DNA from: RGVD01 sp040403075
Lineage (GTDB): Bacteria > Bacteroidota > Bacteroidia > UKL13-3
Assembly (NCBI GenBank): GCA_040403075.1
Contig: JBBALJ010000011.1
Location: 1-54,968, forward strand
DNA length: 54,968 bases
Reading direction: 5' to 3'
The notes beneath the pieces were generated by a model that searched no databases, was not told the DNA's origin, and saw nothing but the letters and a program-made list of their open reading frames with translations. The position numbers were made by a program, and so were the translations under genes. Of the stretch, positions 1-8,449 are shown one piece after another (position 1 is the first letter of the stretch; every line of letters begins with the position of its first letter).

Positions 1-94
1 AAAACCAATCAATAAAATTAAATTCGCTTTGTAATCCAACCGCACAACGGGTTAAATTAAAAAAAAAGTATTAAACAAATTTTTCTTCAAAGCT

Positions 95-127
95 TTCGCA
101 AGTTTTAAGCAAAGCGTCACTTGCGAA
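95..127. repeat. 9-bp perfect inverted repeat
   Basis: TTCGCAAGT at 95-103 is repeated as its reverse complement ACTTGCGAA at 119-127, leaving a 15-base loop. There is no clear T-run on either side. It may be the end of a transcript entering from the left of the window, but its role is not shown. Nothing else gene-like is visible in 1-175. Confidence 0.45.
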
Positions 128-172
128 TATCAATAACAAAAGTTTGTAACTTTTAAATACCACAATAAAAAC

Positions 173-206
173 AAAAAAGCCCATCGTTCATTGAACGATG
201 GGCTTT
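173..206 (-). terminator. Rho-independent terminator of the endonuclease gene
   Basis: A 15-bp perfect stem is formed by 176-190 and 192-206 (core GCCCATCGTTCA). Read on the minus strand, the stem is followed by a run of T (A-run at 173-178 on the plus strand). It lies about 125 bases past the stop codon of the minus-strand endonuclease gene, so it is the natural end of that transcript. The stem could also work on the plus strand, with a weaker T-tail. Confidence 0.8.
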
Positions 207-227
207 CTATTTATGTTAAAAGCAATT

Positions 228-330
228 ATACCGAACTGATATTTGTAATAGACCAATAAATTTGGTCTAACAACTATCAAATCGGTATTTACCAATGTAA
301 GAAATGGTCTAAAACCATTTCACATTGGTA
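228..330 (-). repeat. Stacked hairpins in the 3' untranslated region
   Basis: Two structured blocks lie between the endonuclease stop codon and the terminator. The outer pair ATACCGA (228-234) and TCGGTAT (282-288) encloses a small hairpin GACCAA (251-256)/TTGGTC (262-267). Next to the stop codon, TACCAATGT (290-298) pairs with ACATTGGTA (322-330), and AAATGGT (302-308) pairs with ACCATTT (314-320) around a 5-base loop. These could protect the 3' end of the mRNA; that role is inference. Confidence 0.5.
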
Positions 331-2592
331 TTAATACAACATTACTTTTTTAACAATTGATTTGTTTTCGTTTTCTACCACTACCACATACACACCTTTT
401 TGGCTCATGTTTACAGCATATTTATCGCTGCTAGTAGTACCTTCGCTTAGCACACGGCCTAGCATATCGGTTACAGTTACTTTTGCTTTTGAAGCATTAT
501 CTAATTGCACCACTATTTCGCTTGTTTCTTGGTTGGTATAAATTCTAGCAAAATCAGTGTTCAACTCATTCACACCATTGATAATACCTGGCGTATAAGT
601 CATATTGGTAAAGTTAATACCATATACCCATAAAGGATTATCAATAAATGGATTTCTATTTTTCTGAATTGAATAGATATATTCATGACGAGCTATTTCT
701 AAATCACTAGGTGGATCTTGTCTGTGCCATTTCATTAACACAGCTGTGTCTTGAGCAAATTTACCACCACTTAAAGCCCAGTTTTGGCTATAAGCTCCAT
801 TGTAGCAAGTTGCCATATAAAACAAGGCACGGGCTAAATCTCCTTTGTGCTCATCACGTGGCTCCCATACAGTTTTGTTGTTTGCATCTTTGCCTAATTT
901 ACCATATCCAGAAGGAGAAGTTGAGGTAAGGGTTACCACCTCGCCAAATGTATTGTTAGATCTAGGACCGTTAGCATTGGTTTGGTCAGCAGGAAACAAA
1001 TGATGTTGATCATTATACTCAGGAAAATCTTTTCCATTAGGTGCTTGTGGCCATGTGTTAGGATCCATATTGCTAGGCATCCAGCTTTGAGCGTATGTAT
1101 GTTCTCTTGTCAAAGTTCCTGTTGAGCTTGATGCATTCCACCAAACAAATGGCTCGGTGTATACATAAGGCATATTGGTATACACGCAATACACGACCTT
1201 TTTACCACCAGTGGTATCTTTTGCCAACCAGTTGTTTATTAGTGTAATGGTATAATTGCTATAAAAAATTGTATCATGTGAATTGATTTTTGCAGATAAG
1301 TCGGTTAAGAAACTCGCTTTTCTTGGATCAAGACTTGCGTAATAGCTTCCTGCATTGGAACCAGTGGTTGTAACAACACCCATTACTGGGCTAGTGGTTA
1401 AATAATTTTCGAAACCTACAGGGCCATTGAAAGGGAAAACTGCATAATTATAAGTAGAATTAGCTAAAACATAGGTTGGCTTGAAAGTGGTATCAGTGCC
1501 TACATAAGCTACTTGAGCATCGCCAATATTATCGCCTTTGCTATATGTTTGTCCATCCACTGGTACTTCTGTTACAGCAGCACCTTTTTTTCTTAATACC
1601 AAATACTTGTCTGGTTTGTTTGAAGGTGGAGCGATCATTACAAAATAAGTATAAGCCTTTACTCCACCAAAAGTAACATTACTTGGTTTGTCTGTTGGCT
1701 CAGTGGCTAAATTACCACCAATACCATACATCTTAATGCTAAAAGGGTTTTTATCGGCATCAGTATTACTAATTGCTAGTGTTGCTAATCTAGAACCTGT
1801 TGCAGTTGTTGAAAAATTAACATTGAAGTTTGCAGATGAACCAGACAATACAAATTGAGGTGCTCCACTCACTGAATAGTCAGTGGATGCCGCACCTTTA
1901 AAGTTCATTCCAGTAATATACAATGTATCTCTGGTTGATTTATTTTCAATAGTAAATTGTGTGCTAGCTGTTTTTCCTATTAAGGCTGTGCTACCATTTA
2001 CCACATCTGCACCAGCTAATTTCACATTGATGGTAGCCAATGGCGAAGCGGGTGCGCTAGCTAATGTAACATTATCTAAAGAAACGTTTGAATTAGATTG
2101 CTTATCAGCGTAAAAAAATCTGATATATCTGCTAGTAGATTTAGGGTTATCAGTAATATTGGCAAATGCATTGGTTAAATCTGCGGCTGCAAAAACATGC
2201 AAATCAGTCCAAGTATTTCCATCTGCAGACTCTTGGGTTTTGAAAGTTCCAGTGAATGCAGGAAGCGGAGAAATACCCGTACCTTTGATCCAATAGCTTA
2301 ATGCTCCAGGCTTATCAGTAAACCATATTTTGACATACTCCCCTGTTTGGTCCAAGCGACATGCAGCATTTCCATCTTGTCCAGAAGAATATATAAATGG
2401 TGTAGAACCTGTAACTGAGATATCCAACTTGGTTGACCAACCTGTAGAGCCAGGAAACTCAGGACCTGTGGGATTATTAGATGTAGCCCCTGAAGGTGAG
2501 GGGTTCACAAAGCTCCATGCTGTAGGCAATGTGGTTTGTGCATAGCTACTTAGCGTCACAAAAATTGCCAAAATTGTAATAATTTTTTTCAT
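331..2592 (-). CDS. Secreted endonuclease I with T9SS type A sorting domain
   Basis: Predicted extracellular nonspecific nuclease of 753 residues. The start at 2592 gives a clean signal peptide (MKKIITILAIFVTLSSYAQ); a longer frame from 2649 would bury it. After the signal come a discoidin- or choice-of-anchor-like beta domain (about 20-180) and an Ig-like HYDIN/ASPM-type domain (about 190-300). The endonuclease I domain (about 420-690) carries REHTYAQSW near 497 and DQHHLFPAD near 530, the metal and histidine active-site region of the EndA/NucM family. The last 80 residues (VTVTDMLGRV, ending KKVMLY) form a typical type A T9SS C-terminal signal, so export by T9SS and surface attachment or release is expected. 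It is the only protein in the window with this classical tail. It is transcribed alone, divergently from the DUF2851 gene, and is followed by a strong terminator. Confidence 0.88.
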   Translation of the reverse strand: MKKIITILAIFVTLSSYAQTTLPTAWSFVNPSPSGATSNNPTGPEFPGSTGWSTKLDISVTGSTPFIYSSGQDGNAACRLDQTGEYVKIWFTDKPGALSYWIKGTGISPLPAFTGTFKTQESADGNTWTDLHVFAAADLTNAFANITDNPKSTSRYIRFFYADKQSNSNVSLDNVTLASAPASPLATINVKLAGADVVNGSTALIGKTASTQFTIENKSTRDTLYITGMNFKGAASTDYSVSGAPQFVLSGSSANFNVNFSTTATGSRLATLAISNTDADKNPFSIKMYGIGGNLATEPTDKPSNVTFGGVKAYTYFVMIAPPSNKPDKYLVLRKKGAAVTEVPVDGQTYSKGDNIGDAQVAYVGTDTTFKPTYVLANSTYNYAVFPFNGPVGFENYLTTSPVMGVVTTTGSNAGSYYASLDPRKASFLTDLSAKINSHDTIFYSNYTITLINNWLAKDTTGGKKVVYCVYTNMPYVYTEPFVWWNASSSTGTLTREHTYAQSWMPSNMDPNTWPQAPNGKDFPEYNDQHHLFPADQTNANGPRSNNTFGEVVTLTSTSPSGYGKLGKDANNKTVWEPRDEHKGDLARALFYMATCYNGAYSQNWALSGGKFAQDTAVLMKWHRQDPPSDLEIARHEYIYSIQKNRNPFIDNPLWVYGINFTNMTYTPGIINGVNELNTDFARIYTNQETSEIVVQLDNASKAKVTVTDMLGRVLSEGTTSSDKYAVNMSQKGVYVVVVENENKSIVKKVMLY

Positions 2593-2612
2593 ATATGTTT
2601 TTATTCGAACCG

Positions 2613-2642
2613 CAATCTTACTAAAATAATTTGATGTGCAAA
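2613..2642 (-). promoter_or_regulatory. Bacteroidota-type promoter for the endonuclease gene
   Basis: On the minus strand, TTTG (plus-strand CAAA at 2639-2642) is followed after 18 bases by TAAGATTG (plus-strand 2613-2620), one mismatch from the Bacteroidota -7 consensus TAnnTTTG. It lies 20 bases upstream of the ATG at 2592. Confidence 0.45.
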
Positions 2643-2658
2643 TTACCAAAGCATTATT

Positions 2659-2666
2659 TATGTTTG
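2659..2666 (+). promoter_or_regulatory. -7 promoter box for the DUF2851 gene
   Basis: TATGTTTG is a perfect match to TAnnTTTG, 13 bases before the ATG at 2680. A TTTG at 2630-2633 is a possible -33 element, but its 25-base spacing is long. Confidence 0.45.
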
Positions 2667-2679
2667 TTTTTACATAGTT

Positions 2680-3960
2680 ATGAGAGAAGATTTAATACAA
2701 TTTCTATGGGAACAGAAGTTTTTTGCAGGCAAAGAACTTACTTGTACCGAGGGTCAGAGACTTTATGTGAGCCACACAGGTACTAAGAATACTGATGCTG
2801 GTCCTGACTTTTTTAACGCTAGATTAAAAATCAATGACCTAGAATGGGCTGGAAATGTAGAAATTCATGTTAAAACCAGCGATTGGTATCGACATAAGCA
2901 TCAAAGTGATAAACGATACGAAAATGTGATTCTGCATGTGGTGTATGAAGACGATGTGGTTTTAAAAGATAAAGACGGAAAATTATTACCTACCCTCGAA
3001 ATCAAAAAGCTATTACCCCCTTCGCTTGTTACCAAACACAATGAGTTGATGCAAAAACAAAGTATTATACCTTGCCAAAATGTTTTTGCAAAACCAAACG
3101 AAATAAAGCTAAACCTTTGGCTCGAAAGGGTGTTGATTGAAAGGCTAGAAAAGAAAACCGAATACATCAATGAGCTATTAAGAAAATCTGAAAACAATTT
3201 TGAACAGTGCTTTTATCAAATTACAGCTAGGTATTTTGGTCAAAAAATAAATGCACTAGCCTTTGAAATGTTAAGCCAAAATTTACCTCTTTTGGTTATT
3301 GCTAAACACAAGAATAATATAAGTCAAATAGAGGCCTTGGTGCTAGGAACAGCAGGCTTTTTAGATGGCAGATTTGATGATGATTATTTGAACTTTTTGA
3401 AAAAAGAGTATGAGTATCTCAAGCATAAATTCAATTTGCAAAGCTTAGACAAAAGTATTTGGAAATTCGCTCGCACCCGTCCAGCCAATTTCCCCACCGT
3501 AAGATTACTACAGTTTGCTTTGTTTCTTTATCAAAACAGTCAGCTGCTTTCAAAAATTATCAAAGCCGAAAAGCTAAAAGATATTATGCCTTTCTTCCAG
3601 TTGAAGTTTAATCATAAAATCAATTTGGAGGCCCTTCACAACAAAGGGCAAAAGACAAGTGAAAGGGAATTCAATCTTGGAGAAAGTACCATTGAAAGCA
3701 TCATTATAAATGCTGTGATACCAATGCTATTTGCTTATGGAAAAATTCAAAACCTACCCGAAATAAGTGATAAGAGCCTTGATTGGTTACAACAAGTGCC
3801 TGCGGAACAAAACAGCATCACAAAAATGTGGGAATCCTTTGGCATACAAGCCGAAAATGCTTGGCAAACTCAAGCATTGATAGAGCAAAAAAATAACTAT
3901 TGTGGTAAACTTCAGTGTTTAAGGTGTATTATTGGAAAAGAAATTTTATTAGAAAAATGA
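2680..3960 (+). CDS. DUF2851 family protein
   Basis: Cytoplasmic protein of 426 residues without signal peptide or membrane segment. The N-terminal pattern (MREDLIQFLWEQKFF, then TDAGPDFFNARLKI and GNVEIHVKTSDWYRH) is the hallmark of DUF2851 (PF11013), a family largely restricted to Bacteroidota. The first 130 residues resemble a nuclease-like fold, but no function is established. The C-terminus has a Cys-rich end (CGKLQCLRC). Its stop codon overlaps the next start codon (ATGA at 3957-3960), so the two genes are translationally coupled. Confidence 0.85.
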   Translation: MREDLIQFLWEQKFFAGKELTCTEGQRLYVSHTGTKNTDAGPDFFNARLKINDLEWAGNVEIHVKTSDWYRHKHQSDKRYENVILHVVYEDDVVLKDKDGKLLPTLEIKKLLPPSLVTKHNELMQKQSIIPCQNVFAKPNEIKLNLWLERVLIERLEKKTEYINELLRKSENNFEQCFYQITARYFGQKINALAFEMLSQNLPLLVIAKHKNNISQIEALVLGTAGFLDGRFDDDYLNFLKKEYEYLKHKFNLQSLDKSIWKFARTRPANFPTVRLLQFALFLYQNSQLLSKIIKAEKLKDIMPFFQLKFNHKINLEALHNKGQKTSEREFNLGESTIESIIINAVIPMLFAYGKIQNLPEISDKSLDWLQQVPAEQNSITKMWESFGIQAENAWQTQALIEQKNNYCGKLQCLRCIIGKEILLEK

Positions 3961-4523
3961 GAAGAGTTGCATGGCTTATCATCTTTAGTTTTATAGTAAT
4001 TACAGCCCATTCACAAAACCAATTACTCAATATTGTGAACTCGCAAACGGGTAAGATAATTAAAGTAAAACTTGGGGATAGAATGACCATTCAGTACCAT
4101 GGATACAATGGTCAATTGTCTTTTGTAAAAGACGAAGTTACGGGTGCTGACGATAGTTGCATATACTTGGGTAGAAGCTATGAAGGTGTTTCGGACAAGT
4201 TGAGTCAGAAATTGCAAAAAAATGGAAGAGGATACCAAAGCATTATTAAATACAAAGAAATTGTACAGTTTAGAAGAGAATCCATCGGACGTACCTTGTT
4301 AAAAAATTCCGTATTGGGTCTTCCAATTGCATTTGGCTCATACCTGCTTGTGAGTGATTATTTAAAATATCATCAATCAGCTAGTTCCTTTGAACAGTTT
4401 TTGGTTGTCTCTGCGATTGGCTTGGGCTCGGTCACCTTGCCAAAGTTGCTCTTACCTGAAAACTTAAAGCACAAAGTTGGCAATGCTTGGACTTTTGTGC
4501 CAATAAATAAATTTATTCCTTAG
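3957..4523 (+). CDS. Small exported or membrane protein of unknown function
   Basis: 188 residues. The start at 3957 (ATGA overlap with the DUF2851 gene) gives a signal peptide MRRVAWLIIFSFIVITAHSQ; a longer frame from 3915 is unlikely. The middle (about 30-110) looks like a small beta-rich domain, followed by two hydrophobic stretches (about 118-137 and 145-165). I recognise no family. It most likely sits in the envelope. Translational coupling to DUF2851 suggests co-expression, but the tie may be only positional. Confidence 0.6.
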   Translation: MRRVAWLIIFSFIVITAHSQNQLLNIVNSQTGKIIKVKLGDRMTIQYHGYNGQLSFVKDEVTGADDSCIYLGRSYEGVSDKLSQKLQKNGRGYQSIIKYKEIVQFRRESIGRTLLKNSVLGLPIAFGSYLLVSDYLKYHQSASSFEQFLVVSAIGLGSVTLPKLLLPENLKHKVGNAWTFVPINKFIP

Positions 4524-4528
4524 CATTG

Positions 4529-4578
4529 TTGAATATGTACCAATAAAAGCAATACATTTGAGCAATAATTTACATTTG
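4529..4578 (+). promoter_or_regulatory. Two possible promoters for the PspC-kinase-regulator operon
   Basis: Two copies of TACATTTG, a perfect TAnnTTTG box, lie at 4553-4560 and 4571-4578. The first has a TTG at 4529-4531, 21 bases upstream, as a -33 element. The second ends only 4 bases before the ATG at 4583, so a transcript from it would be leaderless or nearly so. Confidence 0.5.
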
Positions 4579-4582
4579 CATC

Positions 4583-4801
4583 ATGCAAAACCTTAAATAT
4601 TTTGTAGAAAAGCATGTTTTCGGGGTATGTACTTACCTTGGCGAACGCTTTGGTATTTCAGGGGCTCGCATTAGGTTATATTTTATTTACACCTCGTTTA
4701 TCACCATGGGTTCGCCCATTATTATTTATTTGATATTGGCTTTCTGGATAAATATCAAAAAATACATACGCCACCATCGTAATACCAGTTGGGATATTTA
4801 G
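4583..4801 (+). CDS. PspC domain membrane protein
   Basis: 72 residues, the usual size for a single PspC domain (PF04024). The pattern FGVCTYLGERFGISGARIRLYFIYTS... is typical: a short amphipathic N-terminal part, then one membrane helix (about 40-57) and a basic tail. PspC proteins elsewhere sense or respond to envelope stress. The stop at 4801 is 2 bases from the kinase ATG, so the two genes form an operon and the protein may act with that kinase. Specific function is inference. Confidence 0.75.
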   Translation: MQNLKYFVEKHVFGVCTYLGERFGISGARIRLYFIYTSFITMGSPIIIYLILAFWINIKKYIRHHRNTSWDI

Positions 4802-4803
4802 CC

Positions 4804-5895
4804 ATGACGAGTCCAAATAAACCTCGTGTAATATTTATTATTGTTTCACTTTATGTATTAGCAGCTTTCACCTGGTGGACGCTAGCGCACATCAGAGCCC
4901 ATAGCGAAATTGCAGAGCTAAAAAAGCAAAACATAATTGAAAAAGTGAATGAAGCTCGACTCCATATTGAAAACAAAAACCTTGATGGTAAAGTTCAAAT
5001 TGATTCTTTTATACAAACCTCATATCCTGAATTAATCTTAGTAAATTATACTTCAAACAAGGATTTTAAAATCATACCAAAGGAAGATGCAATAACAGAA
5101 CACGATTTATACATAAAAAGAAAAACATGGCAATATGTAGGTGAAGGCTTGGTGATGATGATTCTGTTATTTTGGGGAATGCTGGTTATTTATAGCACTT
5201 TTTCAAAAAATATTAAACTCAATAAACAGCAAAACAATTTCTTACTTTCGATTACCCATGAACTGAAAACACCCATTGCTTCAGTTAAATTATACATCGA
5301 AACGCTTCTCAAAAGAGATTTGGATAAAGAAAAAACCAATACCATCCTTAAAAACTCTTTGTTGGACATGAAGAGACTTCAAATTTTGGTCGAAAACCTT
5401 TTGCTATCCGCCCAGATAGAAAGCAAAAAATTTGATTTGAGCTTGATGGAAAACAACTTATCGGATTTGCTTAACCAGATTATTAATAAATATGCCACTC
5501 CTAGAGGAATTGAAGGAAGACTCATAAAAAACATTGAAGATGAAGTTTATATAGATTGTGATAAAATGGCTATTGAAATGCTAATTACCAATTTATTAGA
5601 CAATGCCATAAAATATTCACCCACCAATACCCCCATACATATTGAACTGTCACAATCAGAAAATAAAACCATACTGGAAGTCAAGGATGAAGGGGAAGGT
5701 ATTTCAGTTGATGATAAAAAAGCTGTTTTTCAGAAGTTTTATCGTGCTGGAGACGAAAATACTAGAAAATCTAAGGGTACAGGTTTAGGGCTATTTATCA
5801 TCAAGAATATCGTTCAACTTCATAAGGCTCAGGTAGAAATACTTGACAACAACCCAAAAGGAACCATTTTCAAAATTTTTTTTAACAAAATTTAA
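4804..5895 (+). CDS. Membrane sensor histidine kinase (HisKA/HATPase_c)
   Basis: 363 residues. I chose the ATG at 4804; an ATG at 4789 would add MGYLA and overlap the PspC gene. Two membrane helices (about 8-29 and 113-132) bracket an extracytoplasmic sensor segment of about 80 residues that matches no domain I know. The cytoplasmic part has a HisKA box with H152 (SITHELKTPIAS), the N-box (LLDNAIKYSP near 265), the G1 box (DEGEGIS near 296) and the G2 box (GTGLGLFI near 325). All catalytic boxes are intact. The cognate response regulator starts 63 bases downstream. Confidence 0.88.
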   Translation: MTSPNKPRVIFIIVSLYVLAAFTWWTLAHIRAHSEIAELKKQNIIEKVNEARLHIENKNLDGKVQIDSFIQTSYPELILVNYTSNKDFKIIPKEDAITEHDLYIKRKTWQYVGEGLVMMILLFWGMLVIYSTFSKNIKLNKQQNNFLLSITHELKTPIASVKLYIETLLKRDLDKEKTNTILKNSLLDMKRLQILVENLLLSAQIESKKFDLSLMENNLSDLLNQIINKYATPRGIEGRLIKNIEDEVYIDCDKMAIEMLITNLLDNAIKYSPTNTPIHIELSQSENKTILEVKDEGEGISVDDKKAVFQKFYRAGDENTRKSKGTGLGLFIIKNIVQLHKAQVEILDNNPKGTIFKIFFNKI

Positions 5896-5958
5896 TCCGC
5901 TCGTTGCAACGAAATTAAGATGACTTATGTCAAAGTATTAATTAAACCATAGTACATT

Positions 5959-6806
5959 ATGAATAGCAGGATATTAGTTGTTGAAGATGAAGAAAATATT
6001 CAACATGCATTGAAACTAAACCTCGAACTAGAGGGTTATAATGTAGTCGTGTGCGGAAATGGTAATGATGCCACACGACTTTTCAGAGAGCAACGCTTTG
6101 ATTTAGTGGTATTAGACATTATGCTNNNNNNNNNNNNNNNNNNNNNNNNNNNNNNNNNNNNNNNNNNNNNNNNNNNNNNNNNNNNNNNNNNNNNNNNNNN
6201 NNNNNNNNNNNNNNNNNNNNNNNNNCCACACGACTTTTCAGAGAGCAACGCTTTGATTTAGTGGTATTAGACATTATGCTTCCAGGCATGGATGGCATAA
6301 CGGTTTGCGAAAACATTCGCCTTTTTGATGGAGATGTTCCTATCATGTTCCTTTCTGCTAAAAACGCTGCAAGCGATAAAGTATTAGGACTAAAAAAAGG
6401 TGGAGATGATTACCTTACTAAACCATTTGACCTTGAAGAACTGCTTATTAGGGTAAATAAACTAGTCGAAAAAAGCAAAAAATTACAACATACCGATGTT
6501 CCTCAAGTATATCACTTCGGACCTAATTGGATAAATTTTGAAAATTTAGAGGCACAAGGTGTTGGTGGCAAAATTGCATTAACTAAAAAAGAGAGCAAAC
6601 TGATGAGAATGCTTATCGAAAACAGAAATAATGTAATTAGTAGAGAGCACATTCTGAAAGTAGTATGGGATTATACAGTAATACCAAATACCAGAACGAT
6701 AGATAATTTTGTTTTATCCTTAAGAAAATATTTTGAAGACGATCCTAAAAACCCAAGATATATAAGATCTGCTAGAGGTGTTGGGTATCGGTTTGTTGTA
6801 GAATAA
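5959..6806 (+). CDS. OmpR/PhoB-type response regulator, interrupted by an assembly gap
   Basis: As printed, the gene is split by 100 N at 6126-6225. The 55 bases on each side of the N run (6071-6125 and 6226-6280) are identical. Removing one copy and the N run (155 bases) leaves 693 bases, an intact frame of 230 residues, the normal length for this family. The merged protein has a receiver domain (VVEDEENIQ at the N-terminus, phospho-acceptor D53 in VVLDIMLPGMDG, K in LTKPFD) and a winged-helix Trans_reg_C domain (about 130-230, ending RSARGVGYRFVVE). It pairs with the kinase just upstream. Because 155 is not a multiple of three, automated annotation will call two broken genes; the break is not biological. 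Confidence 0.88.
6071..6280 (+). repeat. Artefactual 55-bp direct repeat around the gap
   Basis: 6071-6125 and 6226-6280 are base-for-base identical and abut the N run on both sides. This is what two contigs sharing one k-mer of length 55 look like when a scaffolder joins them without merging the overlap. It should not be read as a real tandem duplication. Confidence 0.85.
6126..6225. other. 100-N scaffold gap
   Basis: Exactly 100 N, a conventional placeholder length. The flanks overlap by exactly 55 bases, so the true gap is probably negative (the contigs overlap) and no sequence is missing. Confidence 0.9.
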
Positions 6807-6835
6807 AAATACCTTTTCAAATAATAACAAATAAT

Positions 6836-6867
6836 AAGGGAGGCCTATAATTTTTAGAGCCTCCCTT
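6836..6867 (+). terminator. Hairpin terminator after the response regulator
   Basis: AAGGGAGGC (6836-6844) pairs perfectly with GCCTCCCTT (6859-6867) around a 14-base loop. The tail (TACTATTTTATT) is only moderately T-rich. It lies 30 bases after the regulator stop codon and before the rpoN promoter. Confidence 0.65.
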
Positions 6868-6923
6868 TACTATTTTATTGGATTTGAGTTTTCAACAAAC
6901 GAATAGGTATAAATATAAAAATA

Positions 6924-6957
6924 TTGTTTTTAGTAGTGTCAAAATAATCTAATTTTG
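6924..6957 (+). promoter_or_regulatory. Promoter for rpoN
   Basis: TAATTTTG at 6950-6957 is a perfect TAnnTTTG box, 15 bases before the ATG at 6973. TTG at 6924-6926 could be the -33 element (23-base spacing). It lies between the preceding terminator and rpoN. Confidence 0.5.
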
Positions 6958-6972
6958 TATTACGCAAAAATC

Positions 6973-8442
6973 ATGCTAAAACAAGGTTTACAACAAAAGC
7001 TCCAACAAAAACTATCTCCTCAACAGATACAATTTATTAAGTTACTTCAACTTAGTACTGTGGATTTTTTGCAAAGAGTAGATTTAGAAATGATTGAAAA
7101 TCCGGCATTGCTGAGCGCAAAGGACGAAGACTCGATGCCCTCTGATGATCCAAAAGCTGAAACCGAATCCACTACTGATATAGAAGAAGATAGATCCATA
7201 GATGATTACATGATGGATGAAGCATACGATGTGAAAGAGTATGTGAATGATGAATATGAGCCTGATGGTTTCCATTTAAGTGACGAAGGTGATGAAGAGC
7301 GAAAGGAAACACCTATAACCGAAACGGAATCATTTCACCAGCATGTTCAAGAGCAATTCAATTCTATAGCCGAAGATGATAGAGAACTTGTGATTGGCAC
7401 ACAAATTATCGGGACTATTGACGATGATGGATATTTAAGACGTCCATTGGAGGCCATAATCAACGATTTGGCCTTTGCCCAAAACATTGAGGCTGAATTA
7501 CCTGAAATGGAAATTTGCCTTCAAAAAATTCAGAAATTAGACCCTGCAGGAATTGGTGCTAGAAACCTGCAAGAATGTTTGATTATACAATTAAAAAGAA
7601 AAGATTTTTATAACCGCGCCATAGAACTGGCCATAGATATTCTTGAAAATCATTTTGATGACTTTATCAAAAAACATTATGATAAACTCATTAAGCAGTT
7701 AAAGTTAAACGAAGAACAGCTTAAAGCCATCATTCAAATCATTACCAAACTAAATCCTAAACCAGGTGATAGTATTAGCAGTGCCAGGGCACAGTATATT
7801 ACCCCTGATTTTATTTTAATTAATGACGATGGTAAACTATCAGTATTGTTAAATTCTCGAAACGCACCTGATTTAAGAATTAGTCGTTCGTACATGGAAA
7901 CTTTGAAAGGTTTTGATGAGGCTAAAAACCCAACAAGGGAGCAAAAAGAATCAGTTCAGTTTATCAAGCAAAAATTAGATGGTGCTAAATGGTTTATTGA
8001 TAGTATTAAGCAAAGACAGAATACGTTGCTGCATACCATGAATGCCATATTGCAATACCAAAAAGCCTATTTTGAGGATGGAGACGAAACCAAGCTTCGT
8101 CCGATGATTTTAAAGAACATTGCAGAAGCTACAAACCTTGATATTTCTACCATTAGCCGTGTGGCAAATAGCAAATACATTGAAACAGAATGGGGTGTAA
8201 TTCCACTTAAGTTTTTCTTTAGTGAGGGTATTAGCACAGATGATGGAGAAGAAGTGAGCAGCAGAGAGGTAAAAAAAATATTGAAAGACGCTATTGAAGC
8301 TGAGGATAAAAACAAGCCATTGCCCGATGAGAAATTGATGGATATCTTGAAAGAAAAAGGCTACAACATTGCTCGTAGAACCATAGCTAAATACAGAGAA
8401 CAGTTAAATATCCCTGTAGCGCGTCTTCGAAGAGAAATGTAG
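6973..8442 (+). CDS. rpoN: RNA polymerase sigma-54 factor
   Basis: 489 residues from the ATG at 6973 (MLKQGLQQKLQQ...); a TTG at 6955 would add six residues. Region I is the Gln-rich start (LSPQQIQFIKLLQL). Region II is a long acidic stretch (about 45-110). The core-binding domain follows (about 115-310), and then the DNA-binding part with the nearly invariant RpoN box ARRTIAKYRE at about 467-476, close to the C-terminus as expected. It directs RNA polymerase to -24/-12 promoters and needs an AAA+ activator; none is visible in this window. The gene appears monocistronic. Confidence 0.95.
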   Translation: MLKQGLQQKLQQKLSPQQIQFIKLLQLSTVDFLQRVDLEMIENPALLSAKDEDSMPSDDPKAETESTTDIEEDRSIDDYMMDEAYDVKEYVNDEYEPDGFHLSDEGDEERKETPITETESFHQHVQEQFNSIAEDDRELVIGTQIIGTIDDDGYLRRPLEAIINDLAFAQNIEAELPEMEICLQKIQKLDPAGIGARNLQECLIIQLKRKDFYNRAIELAIDILENHFDDFIKKHYDKLIKQLKLNEEQLKAIIQIITKLNPKPGDSISSARAQYITPDFILINDDGKLSVLLNSRNAPDLRISRSYMETLKGFDEAKNPTREQKESVQFIKQKLDGAKWFIDSIKQRQNTLLHTMNAILQYQKAYFEDGDETKLRPMILKNIAEATNLDISTISRVANSKYIETEWGVIPLKFFFSEGISTDDGEEVSSREVKKILKDAIEAEDKNKPLPDEKLMDILKEKGYNIARRTIAKYREQLNIPVARLRREM

Positions 8443-8449
8443 ATTTTGT

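Noticed and set aside
6071..6280. True tandem duplication inside the response regulator
   Set aside because: Both copies abut the N run exactly and are exactly 55 bases; merging them restores a normal protein, so it is an assembly artefact.
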